Shown: piece after piece, positions 29,817-38,669 of the stretch
Numbering within the stretch: position 1 is the stretch's first letter
Layout: the number at the start of each line of letters is the position of its first letter
Assembly (NCBI RefSeq): GCF_014764705.1
Contig: NZ_JACXXG010000033.1
Coordinates: forward strand, 1 to 43,642
Direction of reading: 5' to 3'
Source: Stutzerimonas kunmingensis
GTDB taxonomy: Bacteria; Pseudomonadota; Gammaproteobacteria; Pseudomonadales; Pseudomonadaceae
DNA length: 43,642 bases
Program-made: the position numbers and the translations under genes
Notes under the pieces: generated by a model
The model's database searches: none
What the model saw: the letters and a program-made list of their open reading frames with translations, nothing else
Told to the model about the DNA's origin: nothing

Positions 29817-30025
29817 CTGATATCTTCCCTTGTTGCGCAAGGGCGACATTCTCCCACTGGCATCGGATTTAACCCAGCGTTGAGGCTGGTTGCTTTTCGC
29901 TTTGCCGTTGGGCGAAGTCCGCAACGGTCCTAACAAGTCCTGCCGATAAGAGGATGCATGATGTTTCGAAATAACTGGATGGCGGGTCTGAGGCAAGTGC
30001 TCGCCATCGCCAGGAGTTAACCGCA

Positions 30026-30460
30026 ATGAATCCTCAACCTCCAAGCATGACCTGGAATCTGCTGCTGCTAACCTGGCTGGTCGCACTGGTATCGACGCTG
30101 TCCGCGCTGTTCATTGGTGAGGTGATGGGCCAGGCACCCTGCGTGTTGTGCTGGTTCCAGCGTGCCTTCATGTTTCCGCTGGCGGTGATCCTGGCCATCG
30201 CCTGCTACCGCTCGGATTTTACAGTCTGGCGTTATGCCCTACCGCTGACCGTTATCGGTGCGGCGCTGGCATTTGTTCACACGCTGCTCTATGCCGGGCT
30301 GATTCCACAGCCGATCCAGCCCTGCACGGCCACCGGTCCATCCTGCTCAGGCGCCGGAATGACCCTCTTCGGCGTGGTGCCCCTGCCGGCACTCGCCTTG
30401 TTCGCCTTTATCCTGATCGCCATCCTGCTCATTCTCATCCGTCGGAGAACAACTCCATGA
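30026..30460 (+). CDS. dsbB: DsbB/BdbC-type disulfide oxidoreductase
   Basis: 144 residues with four membrane helices. The first periplasmic pair is C39-V-L-C42 in APCVLCWFQRAF; the second is C100 and C107 (IQPCTATGPSC). Such proteins pass electrons from DsbA to quinone. The short form and lack of a long periplasmic loop resemble BdbC/DsbI-type proteins found beside a dedicated DsbA partner. AGGAG lies 8-9 bases before the ATG. The stop overlaps the dsbA ATG (ATGA). Confidence 0.85.
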   Translation: MNPQPPSMTWNLLLLTWLVALVSTLSALFIGEVMGQAPCVLCWFQRAFMFPLAVILAIACYRSDFTVWRYALPLTVIGAALAFVHTLLYAGLIPQPIQPCTATGPSCSGAGMTLFGVVPLPALALFAFILIAILLILIRRRTTP

Positions 30461-31137
30461 ATCGCCGTTCCGTGGTCCTGATCATCAGTGTCGTGATCCT
30501 GGCCGTCTTTGCTGCCGCCGCATTCTTCTATTCCCCCTCGCAGTCGCCTCAACAGGCCCAGGCTCCCGGTTCGACCGCCCAAGAGACCGGGACACAACCC
30601 AAACAGAACGGCGGCCAATTGGTTCGCTTCCACTCACCAGTGTTCGGTCCGGCGCAGGCTCCAGTGACCATCGTCGAATTCTTCGATCCTTCGTGCGAGG
30701 CATGCCGCGCCTTCCACCCCTATGTGAAGCAGATCCTCGCCGAGAACCCGGAAGATGTACGTCTGGTGCTGCGCTATGTACTGTTCCATCAGGGTTCGGA
30801 AGAAGTGGCGCGGATGCTTGAGGCGGCGCGTAAGCAAAATCTCCATGAAAAAGTGCTGGAGGCTGTGCTGGAGGCCCAACCCGGTTGGCACGACGACCCC
30901 AAGGTAACGCAGGCATGGGCTGCTGCAGAGCGCGTCGGTTTGAACTTGGAACAGGCCCGCCAGGACATGCATACGCCTGGCGTCAACGCCGTGCTGGAAA
31001 CGGACATGCAGGACGTTAAGGCCGTTGGGGTTCGTGGCACGCCGACTTTTTTTGTCAATGGTCGTGCGCTCAGCGAGTTTGGCCCGGAGCCGCTGCGCCA
31101 GTTGGTGAGCAGCGAAGTGGCCAAGGCACGGGAATGA
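30457..31137 (+). CDS. dsbA: DsbA-family thioredoxin-fold protein
   Basis: 226 residues: a membrane anchor or uncleaved signal (VVLIISVVILAVFAAAAFFY), a Pro/Gln linker and a DsbA fold starting about residue 55. The active site C80-E-A-C83 follows FFDPSC, and the cis-proline loop is GVRGTPTFFVNG near 200. It would oxidise cysteines in exported proteins with DsbB as partner. The gene overlaps dsbB and lies 4 bases before the next gene, so the three form an operon. It may support metal-binding envelope proteins. Confidence 0.85.
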   Translation: MNRRSVVLIISVVILAVFAAAAFFYSPSQSPQQAQAPGSTAQETGTQPKQNGGQLVRFHSPVFGPAQAPVTIVEFFDPSCEACRAFHPYVKQILAENPEDVRLVLRYVLFHQGSEEVARMLEAARKQNLHEKVLEAVLEAQPGWHDDPKVTQAWAAAERVGLNLEQARQDMHTPGVNAVLETDMQDVKAVGVRGTPTFFVNGRALSEFGPEPLRQLVSSEVAKARE

Positions 31138-31141
31138 CACT

Positions 31142-31603
31142 ATGAGCGCGCTGGAAAACCGCGTGCCACCGCTGCTCGTGGCAGGCCTGATCGCTGTGCT
31201 GATGGGTTTGTCGGGAACCAAATTGCCGGGTTTCGAACTGGCATGGACCGCGCGCCTGACCTTCGCTTTGCCGGTACTGCTCCTGGGGCTCGGCGTGTGC
31301 CTCGCCGGCGTCCTGTCGTTTCGCCGCGCGCGTACTACGGTTAATCCATTGCAGCCGCAGCAGGCTTCGGCATTAGTGGAGGCTGGCATCTACCGGTACA
31401 GCCGCAACCCCATGTACTTAGGCTTTGCCATTATCCTGGCGGCTTGGGCGCTGGTCTTGGCTTCGCCTCTAACCCTGCTTGGCGTGGTTGCTTTCGTGCT
31501 GTACATGAACCGTTTCCAGATCACACCCGAAGAGTGGGCGCTGGAAGCACTGTTCGGCGAATCATTCGCCCGCTACCGTGCACGAGTCCGCCGCTGGCTC
31601 TGA
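31142..31603 (+). CDS. Isoprenylcysteine carboxyl methyltransferase-like membrane protein
   Basis: 153 residues with about four membrane helices and the signature GIYRYSRNPMYLGFAIILAA. A C-terminal motif EEWALEALFGESFARYRARV is shared with the ICMT/PEMT (phospholipid methyltransferase) fold. The bacterial substrate is unknown. It forms an operon with dsbB and dsbA; such genes are often seen beside metal-resistance clusters. No catalytic claim beyond fold is justified. Confidence 0.78.
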   Translation: MSALENRVPPLLVAGLIAVLMGLSGTKLPGFELAWTARLTFALPVLLLGLGVCLAGVLSFRRARTTVNPLQPQQASALVEAGIYRYSRNPMYLGFAIILAAWALVLASPLTLLGVVAFVLYMNRFQITPEEWALEALFGESFARYRARVRRWL

Positions 31604-31818
31604 GCGTCGGCGGCGGTAGCGACTGGCGGGGCTTACTCGTCGCGGCAGCCTGCTGAAGGTGCCACGACCTAGCCTGATCTCCTCGTGGCGAGCTACTTTG
31701 GCCACATGCCGTTAGCATTTCTAAGGTCAAGGGCATAGCGCCAACGAGTGACGCACGCGAATTCGCTCCGTTGATATCGAGCTAACTGTCAGGTGACAGC
31801 GGTAAAAGCAAAGCAGGC
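31604..31818. other. Intergene between the dsb operon and czcD
   Basis: 215 bases without a gene between convergent operons. A small CTGTC-AGGT-GACAG hairpin lies at about 31787-31800. No clear T-run terminator is visible. Confidence 0.4.
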
Positions 31819-32739
31819 TTATGCTTCGCTGCGATGATTGTCGGCCTGCCTGGTGTCGATACAAACACTGCCGTCTAGCTCCATTTCAAGTGTCGAGTGG
31901 CTGACTTTGAATTGCTCATGGAGTACTCGTTTTAAATCGGTCTTCACTCGTTCGATATCAGGCAGACTAGCCTTCTTTATGACAACGTGGGCTTCCAATG
32001 CAATTGTATGTTCCGCGATTTCCCAAACATGTACGTGGTGAACACTCTCAACATCGTCTACTTGCTCCATGACGTTGATTATATCGGCGATGGAAACTCC
32101 TTCTGGTGCGCCCTCCATCAACAAGTGAATGGTTTTAGGCAGCATGCTAAAGCCCTGCCAGAGCACGTAACCAGCAATCATCAATGTCACTACAGTATCC
32201 GTCCAGTACCAGCCGTACAGAAGAATCAATGTCCCGGCGACAACAACGCCGACGGAGGCTAGTGCATCCGATACATTATGCAGGAATGCCGCCTTTATAT
32301 TCATGCTGTCCTTAGACATTGTGTAGGTGAGCAAGGCCGTGGCGATATCTACAATCAAGGCTATTCCCGCCACCACGACCACTGTCCAACCCTCAATAGG
32401 CTGAGGGGAATATAACCGACCTATAGCCTCGTAAATAAGGTAGAGACCGATGATAATCAACGAGACCAAGTTGATTAAGGCCGCTATGGTTTCACTGCGT
32501 CGGTAGCCGAAGGTTTTAAAAGCATCCGGCGGCCTGCGACCGATCTTACGCGCGATTAGCGCAATAACCAGTGATGCGGCATCGCTCAAATTATGTAGCG
32601 CGTCAGCTATAAGCGATAAGCTGCCAGAAAGTATTCCTCCAACAACTTGTGCCAGAGTTAACGCAGCATTAACGCCAATGGCAGCGATTAAACGCTTATC
32701 GCCTATGGCTTCGGTGTTATGGTTATGTTCGTGGGCCAT
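31819..32739 (-). CDS. czcD: CzcD-type cation diffusion facilitator
   Basis: 306 residues with six membrane helices and a cytoplasmic C-terminal domain. The transport-site residues are in TM2 (SLIADALHNLSD: H49, D53) and TM5 (AAFLHNVSDALA: H154, D158), the HD-HD pattern of Zn/Co/Cd CDF proteins. The His-containing N-terminus (MAHEHNHN) is short. It exchanges cytoplasmic Zn/Cd/Co for protons into the periplasm, from where CzcCBA can expel it. AGGAGCGG precedes the ATG. Confidence 0.93.
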   Translation of the reverse strand: MAHEHNHNTEAIGDKRLIAAIGVNAALTLAQVVGGILSGSLSLIADALHNLSDAASLVIALIARKIGRRPPDAFKTFGYRRSETIAALINLVSLIIIGLYLIYEAIGRLYSPQPIEGWTVVVVAGIALIVDIATALLTYTMSKDSMNIKAAFLHNVSDALASVGVVVAGTLILLYGWYWTDTVVTLMIAGYVLWQGFSMLPKTIHLLMEGAPEGVSIADIINVMEQVDDVESVHHVHVWEIAEHTIALEAHVVIKKASLPDIERVKTDLKRVLHEQFKVSHSTLEMELDGSVCIDTRQADNHRSEA

Positions 32740-33231
32740 TGGTTTTTACCGCTCCTAAAAAATAAAGTAAGACAAGGGTAGGAAAACCAAACGACCGCCC
32801 ATAATAGCTAATTAGGCAATACTAGTGCCTATACCATCTGGCCTTCCAAACCACACTGACAGAAATGCGACCACTCTCAAGCGAGTTCGTGCATTATCGT
32901 CTGAAACTTGCCGATAACTGGCCGATCCCTCTCAAACGTTAAACGACGTTGCTCGCTAATGATAGATGATACGGCGTCAATCCGAGGATGACAAAATTGT
33001 AATCTTCCAATCATTCTTTTCGTAGGATAGGCCCTTGCAGATTGGTGCGCCTCGGTGCTGACATGACGAAGCAAGGCGCTCATGTCACCGCGCAATGGAA
33101 GCATTACATTTCAATAATGTAATGCTTGGCTCATGCTGCTGTTAGCTTCAATCACGCAAAATTCATTCGAACCTGCAGGGCTCAGCGAGAAAGCTCAGCA
33201 AGCCACCTTTGAATTTAGCGAGGACTGCCCT
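32740..33231. other. Region upstream of czcD with inverted repeats
   Basis: About 490 bases holding no convincing gene; a 75-codon minus-strand reading (32877-33104) lacks similarity and a ribosome site. It contains the palindrome at 33099-33127 and a CAAAATTGTAATC half-site near 32994. These suggest a divergent regulatory region for czcD and the small exported protein. Confidence 0.4.
33099..33127. promoter_or_regulatory. Large palindrome with ATTACA/TGTAAT half-sites
   Basis: AAGCATTACAT (33099-33109) and ATGTAATGCTT (33117-33127) are perfect 11-base inverted repeats with a 7-base spacer. The half-sites resemble CopR/CzcR-type two-component boxes, but the spacing is larger than in the 41755 site. 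It lies about 105 bases before the small exported gene. Confidence 0.5.
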
Positions 33232-33462
33232 ATGAATCTGTTGAAAGCTATTGTTGTTGGTTTGGTAATTTTCGGCTCCGCATCGTCTTATGCAGGAGAT
33301 GGATACGACCGTTCAATGAAATTTAATGAAAAATTCCGAGCAGATCAAAAGCGAATTCACGGAACCGAATCCGCCGAAAAAAAAGCAAACGAGTTGAAGG
33401 TTAATGATATTCGCCAAGATCAGAACAACACGGAAATTAAGAAAGAAACCAAAGCTGACTAA
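33232..33462 (+). CDS. Small exported charged protein
   Basis: 76 residues from ATG 33232, which has GAGGACTGCCCT upstream, a reasonable ribosome site. The signal peptide is MNLLKAIVVGLVIFGSASSYA, followed by a strongly charged mature part (GYDRSMKFNEKFRADQKRI; AEKKANELKVNDIRQDQNNT). No cysteine and no known motif. Its place between czcD and czcCBA, and the palindrome upstream, suggest a metal-induced periplasmic protein. Family not recognised. A good terminator follows. Confidence 0.65.
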   Translation: MNLLKAIVVGLVIFGSASSYAGDGYDRSMKFNEKFRADQKRIHGTESAEKKANELKVNDIRQDQNNTEIKKETKAD

Positions 33463-33530
33463 CCGCTTCATATCTGAACGATATTCGCCTCCGGCAGCTT
33501 CCAAGCTCCTTTGGAAGCAGTTGCACTCTA

Positions 33531-33552
33531 AGCGCCTTCGGGGCGCTTTTTT
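33531..33552 (+). terminator. Intrinsic terminator after the small exported protein gene
   Basis: AGCGCC, loop TTCGG, GGCGCT, followed by six T's. Classic GC stem and T-run, about 70 bases after the stop codon. Confidence 0.8.
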
Positions 33553-34045
33553 GTTTCCATAACTTGCCCGCAACATCGCTACCAGCGAATCGCCCTTGAT
33601 TTATAAAAGCCGTTTCGTTTAAGTCAGGCCGCCATCGCCTGATCTGTTGTTATTAGCCTTCGCAAGGAGCATATCGAGTGAGCTGAACAGACGCTGGTGG
33701 CCTACCCCGCATCCATGTCGGGGGTCGTCATCTCAGCGGTCTCGCGGTTCGTGCATGATTGAAGGTGTCAGCTCGGTCTTGTACAGCCTGCTGATCATTC
33801 CAGCCAGGGCGTTGTCGTAGCTATCGCCCCTTGCTGCCAACCAGGGCAGGTCAGCCGCTGCTCGCATAATCCTTCGTCAGCTCACCTTGGGTGAAAGCCA
33901 TCAGGTCGAGGAGGCGTATGTAGCGCAGGTCATAGCACTTAGCGCGAGCAAGTTTCTTATTTACCGCTTAGATGCATCAGACCTGCGCCACCAAGGCTGT
34001 ACTGCCCGCTGCGCCGCTAATGAACTTAGCGCTCCGATAATCAAC
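33553..34045. other. Intergene with IS3 remnant
   Basis: About 490 bases. The only recognisable coding trace is the IS3-type tail at 33733-33825. Next to it a minus-strand open stretch (33850-33940: YDLRYIRLLDLMAFTQGELT) looks protein-like but has no start and no family I can name. Confidence 0.4.
33733..33825 (-). pseudogene. IS3-family transposase (OrfB) remnant
   Basis: A minus-strand stretch reads GDSYDNALAGMISRLYKTEL, then a degraded TPSIMHEPRDR and a stop. The GDSYDNALAE...KTE pattern is the region just before the catalytic glutamate of IS3-family OrfB. Only about 30 codons survive, without the element's ends. Confidence 0.6.
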
Positions 34046-34081
34046 ACGCCCCGTTCTTGCTTGCTAGCAAGAACGGGGCGT
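34046..34081. terminator. Strong stem-loop after czcA of the second operon
   Basis: ACGCCCCGTTCTTGC (34046-34060), loop TTGCTA, GCAAGAACGGGGCGT (34067-34081): a 15-base perfect stem. It sits 20 bases after the minus-strand czcA stop. No long T-run follows on either strand, but the stem is strong enough to act as a bidirectional end or RNA-stabilising structure. Confidence 0.6.
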
Positions 34082-34101
34082 TGTGTACCGCCATCCGATA
34101 T

Positions 34102-37100
34102 CTAGCTCGTTCTGTCGGCGGCTAGCGCGATTTCTTGCTCCTCCAATTCGTCTTCGCGCCGATGAGCCATCTGGTAGAGCAACGGCAAAACTAATAGCGT
34201 TAGCACCGTTGAGGAGAGAATTCCCCCGATTACCACTGTCGCAAGGGGACGTTGTACCTCTGCACCGGTACCCACATTCAAGGCCATCGGAACGAACCCG
34301 AGTGAAGCCACCAGGGCCGTCATCAATACCGGTCTTAGCCGGGTAAGAGCGCCTTCGCGGATAGCAGTGTCCAAAGGTAGACCTTGCTCCCGTAAGCTAC
34401 GGATGAAGGAGATCATTACCAAGCCATTAAGAACGGCGACGCCTGACAGAGCAATAAAGCCAACTCCTGCTGAAATGGACAATGGGATATCTCTCAGCCA
34501 CAGCGCAACAATGCCTCCGGTGAGCGCAAATGGAATCCCTGTAAAGACCAACAAGCCGTCTTTGACATTGTTGAACATCATGAAAAGCAGAATGAAGACG
34601 AGGAGCAGCGCCACGGGGACGACAATCTGCAGCCGCTTCGTTGCTGATTCAAGCTGCTCAAATGTACCGCCCCAGTCGATCCAATAACCTGCCGGAATAT
34701 CTATCTGGGCCTGGATTTTCTGTTCTGCCTCGGATACGAATGATCCAATGTCCCGATCACGGACATTTGCACTAACGACAATTCGCCGTTTCCCTTCCTC
34801 TCTACTGATCTGATTCGGGCCGGGGGCCAAATCTAGCGTGGCCACCTCGCCGAGGGGGATATAACTCATGGCGCTGTTTAATTCCCTTGGAAGGGCAATT
34901 GGAAGCCTCTCAATTGCGGCGAGATCGCTGCGTATCTCGTCCGGTAAACGAACCACGATATCGAAACGCCGATCTCCTTGAAACAAGGTGCCGGCCTCTC
35001 GGCCACCGATAGCTACTGCAACCGCTTGCTGGACGGTATCTAGACTCAGGCCGTATCGTGCGATCTGATCGCGATCGATATCAATCGTGAGCATAGGAAG
35101 GCCAGTCGTTTGCTCGACCGTAACCTCGGAGGCGCCTGGTACTTGTCCTAGCACCTCGGACACTTCCGCCGCCGTGCTGTTAAGAACCTCCATGTCATCA
35201 CCATAGATTTTCACGGCTACAGCGGCACGAACACCGGAAATCAACTCGTTGAAACGCAGCTGAATAGGCTGGGAAAACTCGTAGTTATTGCCCGGTAACT
35301 CAGCGGCGGATGCTTGGACCTCGCTTAAGAGTTCGTCGCGCGGCTTGCCTGAATCCGGCCACTGTTCTTGAGGTTTCAGCATGACGTAGCCGTCGGAAAT
35401 GTTTGGTGGCATGGCATCGGATGCCACCTCCGCAGTGCCAGTACGCGCAAAAATCCGCTCGATCTCTGGAAACTCTTCCATAAGCTTTCGTTCCAGCTGC
35501 TGCTGCATCTCTAAAGACTGACTAAGACTGGTAGCCGGTACACGAAGAGCTTGGATAGCGAAGTCTCCTTCATTGAGGCTAGGCACGAACTCACTACCCA
35601 TACGTGCCCCTACGAGGCCGGAAAGTACAACTGCAACTACGGCAAAGGTGAGCACTACTGGCTTGTTGGCCATCACCGCATCGAATGCAGGTGCGTAGGC
35701 CCGTTTAGCATTGCGGATTAGAAAGTTTTCCTTCTCTGTAACACGCTTGCCGATAAAGAGCGCAACGGCTGCCGGGACGAACGTCACCGAGAGAATCATC
35801 GCTCCGAATAGCGCTGTCACTACGGTAAACGCCATGGGCGTGAACATCTTACCTTCTACCCCTGTAAGGGCGAATATCGGCAGATATACGATCATAATGA
35901 TCAGCTGCCCATAGAGAAGAGGCCGACGCACTTCCTTTGCCGCAGCGAACACTTCATGAAGCCGTTCGGACAGCGTTAATGCCCGCCCGTGATGGGACTG
36001 AGCGTGAGCAAGTCGACGCACGCAGTTCTCAACAATCACCACGGCACCATCGATGATGATGCCGAAATCCAATGCGCCTAAGCTCATCAGGTTGGCGCTG
36101 ACCTCGTTGGCTACCATGCCGGTGAACGTAAAGAGCATCGCCAGCGGTATAACAAGTGCGGTTAGGATCGCCGCCCGAATATTACCCAAGAAGAGAAAAA
36201 GTATAACCACAACAAGAATGGCACCCTCAGTGAGGTTCTTCTTAACGGTGGATATAGCTTTGTCTACGAGTACAGTTCTATCGTAGACAGTAATCGCCTT
36301 TACGCCCTCTGGAAGCGAAAGGTTTATCTCTTTCATCTTGTCATCGACAGCCCTAGAAACTACCCGGCTATTTTCACCGATAAGCATGAAAGCCGTACCT
36401 AGCACCACTTCGCGGCCATTCTCGGTGGCTGCGCCAGTGCGGAGCTCCTTTCCAACCTCGACCGTCGCAACGTCGCGGATACGTACTGGGGTACCGTCAA
36501 CGTTGCTAATAAGGGTATTGCGGATGTCCTCTACTGACTGCATTTGTCCTGGAGCACGAACAAGATACTGCTCGCCTCGTTTTTCAATATACCCGGCACC
36601 TAGATTGTTATTGTTTTGCTCAACCGCCTCGATCAGATCTTGTAGTGTTAGTCCAAACGACCGCAACGTGTCTGGGTTGGGGGCGATCTGATATTCCTTT
36701 GCATATCCTCCGATCGTATTGATCTCAGTAACACCTGGCACATTACGGACTTGCGGTTTGATGATCCAATCTTGAATCTCACGCAAGTCAGTAGGGGTAT
36801 AAGGCGTACCGTCCGATTTGGCGGCACCTTCCTCAGCTTCAACCGTCCAAAAATAGATTTCGCCAAGCCCTGTGGAAATAGGGCCAAGTGTTGGAGTGGC
36901 GCCTTCAGGAAGCTGATCTTTGGCTCCACCCAGGCGCTCATTTACAAGCTGGCGGGCAAAATAGATGTTAGTGCCTTCCTCAAAAATAACTGTGATTTGA
37001 GACAGGCCATATCGAGACAAGGAACGGGTCTGCTCGAGCTTGGGCAACCCGGCCATTACCGTCTCGAGCGGGTAGGTAATACGCTGTTCCACTTCCAACG

Positions 37101-37272
37101 GCGAATAACCTGGCGCCGCAGTGTTGATTTGCACCTGTACGTTGGTGATATCAGGGACAGCATCGATAGGCAGCTTTTGGTAGCTGTAAGCTCCTAACGC
37201 TGCCATGCCAAGTACGGCTAGCAAAACCAGCCAACGATGCTCTATAGAAAAACGAATGATACGTTCGAACAC
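34102..37272 (-). CDS. czcA: CzcA-type heavy-metal RND efflux pump (second copy)
   Basis: 1056 residues, full length, starting at a GTG (37272) with GGAG upstream. The TM4 relay LGALDFGIIIDGAVVIVENC carries the D...D...E triad of Zn/Cd/Co-type CzcA. N-terminal EHRWLVLLAVLGMAALGAYS is the first helix. It is similar in plan to the pump at 11693-14833 but clearly diverged throughout, so it was acquired independently rather than by recent duplication. It lies 17 bases after czcB, last in the czcICBA cluster. Confidence 0.93.
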   Translation of the reverse strand: MFERIIRFSIEHRWLVLLAVLGMAALGAYSYQKLPIDAVPDITNVQVQINTAAPGYSPLEVEQRITYPLETVMAGLPKLEQTRSLSRYGLSQITVIFEEGTNIYFARQLVNERLGGAKDQLPEGATPTLGPISTGLGEIYFWTVEAEEGAAKSDGTPYTPTDLREIQDWIIKPQVRNVPGVTEINTIGGYAKEYQIAPNPDTLRSFGLTLQDLIEAVEQNNNNLGAGYIEKRGEQYLVRAPGQMQSVEDIRNTLISNVDGTPVRIRDVATVEVGKELRTGAATENGREVVLGTAFMLIGENSRVVSRAVDDKMKEINLSLPEGVKAITVYDRTVLVDKAISTVKKNLTEGAILVVVILFLFLGNIRAAILTALVIPLAMLFTFTGMVANEVSANLMSLGALDFGIIIDGAVVIVENCVRRLAHAQSHHGRALTLSERLHEVFAAAKEVRRPLLYGQLIIMIVYLPIFALTGVEGKMFTPMAFTVVTALFGAMILSVTFVPAAVALFIGKRVTEKENFLIRNAKRAYAPAFDAVMANKPVVLTFAVVAVVLSGLVGARMGSEFVPSLNEGDFAIQALRVPATSLSQSLEMQQQLERKLMEEFPEIERIFARTGTAEVASDAMPPNISDGYVMLKPQEQWPDSGKPRDELLSEVQASAAELPGNNYEFSQPIQLRFNELISGVRAAVAVKIYGDDMEVLNSTAAEVSEVLGQVPGASEVTVEQTTGLPMLTIDIDRDQIARYGLSLDTVQQAVAVAIGGREAGTLFQGDRRFDIVVRLPDEIRSDLAAIERLPIALPRELNSAMSYIPLGEVATLDLAPGPNQISREEGKRRIVVSANVRDRDIGSFVSEAEQKIQAQIDIPAGYWIDWGGTFEQLESATKRLQIVVPVALLLVFILLFMMFNNVKDGLLVFTGIPFALTGGIVALWLRDIPLSISAGVGFIALSGVAVLNGLVMISFIRSLREQGLPLDTAIREGALTRLRPVLMTALVASLGFVPMALNVGTGAEVQRPLATVVIGGILSSTVLTLLVLPLLYQMAHRREDELEEQEIALAADRTS

Positions 37273-37289
37273 GATTCTATAACTCCGTA

Positions 37290-38660
37290 TCAGTGAGCAT
37301 GCGAGGCGCTGGCTTTGCCAAGCTCGGACTTGATGATGAAGCTGTTATCCAAGGCATAGCGCGCTCCGGGCTGGAGGCCTTCCTTGATTTCAACCGCTTC
37401 ACTATCGCTGCGACCAGTCACGATTGGCTGAGCGGCGAAGCCATGATCGGTCCGTACAAACACCACCGGACTATCTTCCAATGTGTGGATCGCATCGGGC
37501 TTAACTGCAACCGGCACGGACGCTCCGCCAGAGCCTACCCGCACTTTGACGAACAGGCCGGGGCGCCAAACACCTTCCGGGTTGGGAAGCGTGACCCGGG
37601 CGGTAGCGGCGCGGCTTTGCTGACCAACAAGTGAGCCGACATAAGAAACGGTGCCATTGGCACTGGACTCGAATGCTGTGGCTTCGATAACCGCGTTGCT
37701 GCCGACTCGTACCGCGCTGAGTGCATTGGCAGGAACGCTGATATCTGCCCAAACGGTAGAAAGATCGGAAATGATGAATATCTGGTCATCGGTATTGACT
37801 GACTCACCGAGAGTGATGTCCTTCTCAACGATCATCCCATCGAACGGCGCCCTGAGTTCGTAGCGGCTCAATGCGTCTGGCTTGCCAGCATCACTGCCAA
37901 GCGCTTGTAGCTGTGCTTTTGCATTCGCAACAGTCAGCTCTGCTTCCCGTAGAGCCTGTTGTGCCTGTAAATAATCCTGTTCTGCGGAAATACGCTCTTC
38001 CCACAGCTCCTTTTCGCGTCGATAGGTTTTCTGAGCCAATGCAAGACGTTTTTGTGCCGCGTAGAGCTCGCTTCTACGTTCCGACAGGTCAGTACTCGCG
38101 ATCACAGCGAGTACTTGCCCCTGTTTCACCTGTTCGCCCAAATCGACTTTGACCGCTTCAACGACGCCTGAGAGACGAGGCACAACTTGCGCTGTGCGAT
38201 CCTGGTTAAACGTAATTTCACCTGGCAGCTCGATTGCGCTTTGTATCTGTGCAGGCTGAGCGGTTGCCAGCGAGATGCCCGCGGCTAGGATTTGTGTCTC
38301 TGAGAGTTCTACCTCTGCTGCTTCGGCGTGCGCTGCTCCCTCAGGACCATCGTCATGCTCATCTTTCTCTGCCGCACCGACCTCGTGATCGCTATCGGCG
38401 CCTCCTTCATCATGGCCATGATCTCCTTCTCCTTCTGCTTCTGCTTCTGCTTCTGCTTCTGCATCCTCATCCGAATGCCCTTCATCCTCATGCTCCGATT
38501 CGTCACCATGCTCGCTATGTGCGTCGCCCGCATCGGGCACAGTTGGACTACTGCGAAGAAGCAATCCGCCAAGCATAAGTGCCACGCTTAATATGACGAC
38601 GATCCAAAAAATCTGCTTCTTGTGACCAGCCAAGGAAGATGTATTCGATTTACTTTTCAT
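37290..38660 (-). CDS. czcB: CzcB-type adaptor with acidic/His-rich metal-binding N-terminus
   Basis: 456 residues. A membrane anchor (IFWIVVILSVALMLGGLLL) is followed by about 90 residues rich in His, Asp and Glu (HSEHGDESEHEDEGHSDEDA; GEGDHGHDEGGADSDHEVG), a likely periplasmic zinc-binding domain. The adaptor body has lipoyl halves (VVEAVKVDLGEQVKQGQVLA; YELRAPFDGMIVEKDITLGE) and a long hairpin (SERRSELYAAQKRLALAQKT). It connects CzcA to CzcC. The acidic region includes an (Ala-Glu) run coded by a hexanucleotide repeat. AAGGAATCCAT precedes the ATG. Confidence 0.9.
   Translation of the reverse strand: MKSKSNTSSLAGHKKQIFWIVVILSVALMLGGLLLRSSPTVPDAGDAHSEHGDESEHEDEGHSDEDAEAEAEAEAEGEGDHGHDEGGADSDHEVGAAEKDEHDDGPEGAAHAEAAEVELSETQILAAGISLATAQPAQIQSAIELPGEITFNQDRTAQVVPRLSGVVEAVKVDLGEQVKQGQVLAVIASTDLSERRSELYAAQKRLALAQKTYRREKELWEERISAEQDYLQAQQALREAELTVANAKAQLQALGSDAGKPDALSRYELRAPFDGMIVEKDITLGESVNTDDQIFIISDLSTVWADISVPANALSAVRVGSNAVIEATAFESSANGTVSYVGSLVGQQSRAATARVTLPNPEGVWRPGLFVKVRVGSGGASVPVAVKPDAIHTLEDSPVVFVRTDHGFAAQPIVTGRSDSEAVEIKEGLQPGARYALDNSFIIKSELGKASASHAH
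38433..38462. repeat. Hexanucleotide repeat inside czcB
   Basis: Five tandem TTCTGC units in the plus strand, coding (AlaGlu)n in the acidic N-terminal region. Change in copy number would add or remove two residues without frameshift. Confidence 0.8.
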
Positions 38661-38669
38661 ATGGATTCC

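Noticed and set aside
32877..33104. Possible 75-residue minus-strand gene
   Set aside because: No ribosome site, no recognisable similarity, and it overlaps a regulatory palindrome.
38401..38470. CRISPR-like or satellite repeat array
   Set aside because: It is a short in-frame coding microsatellite within czcB; no spacers.
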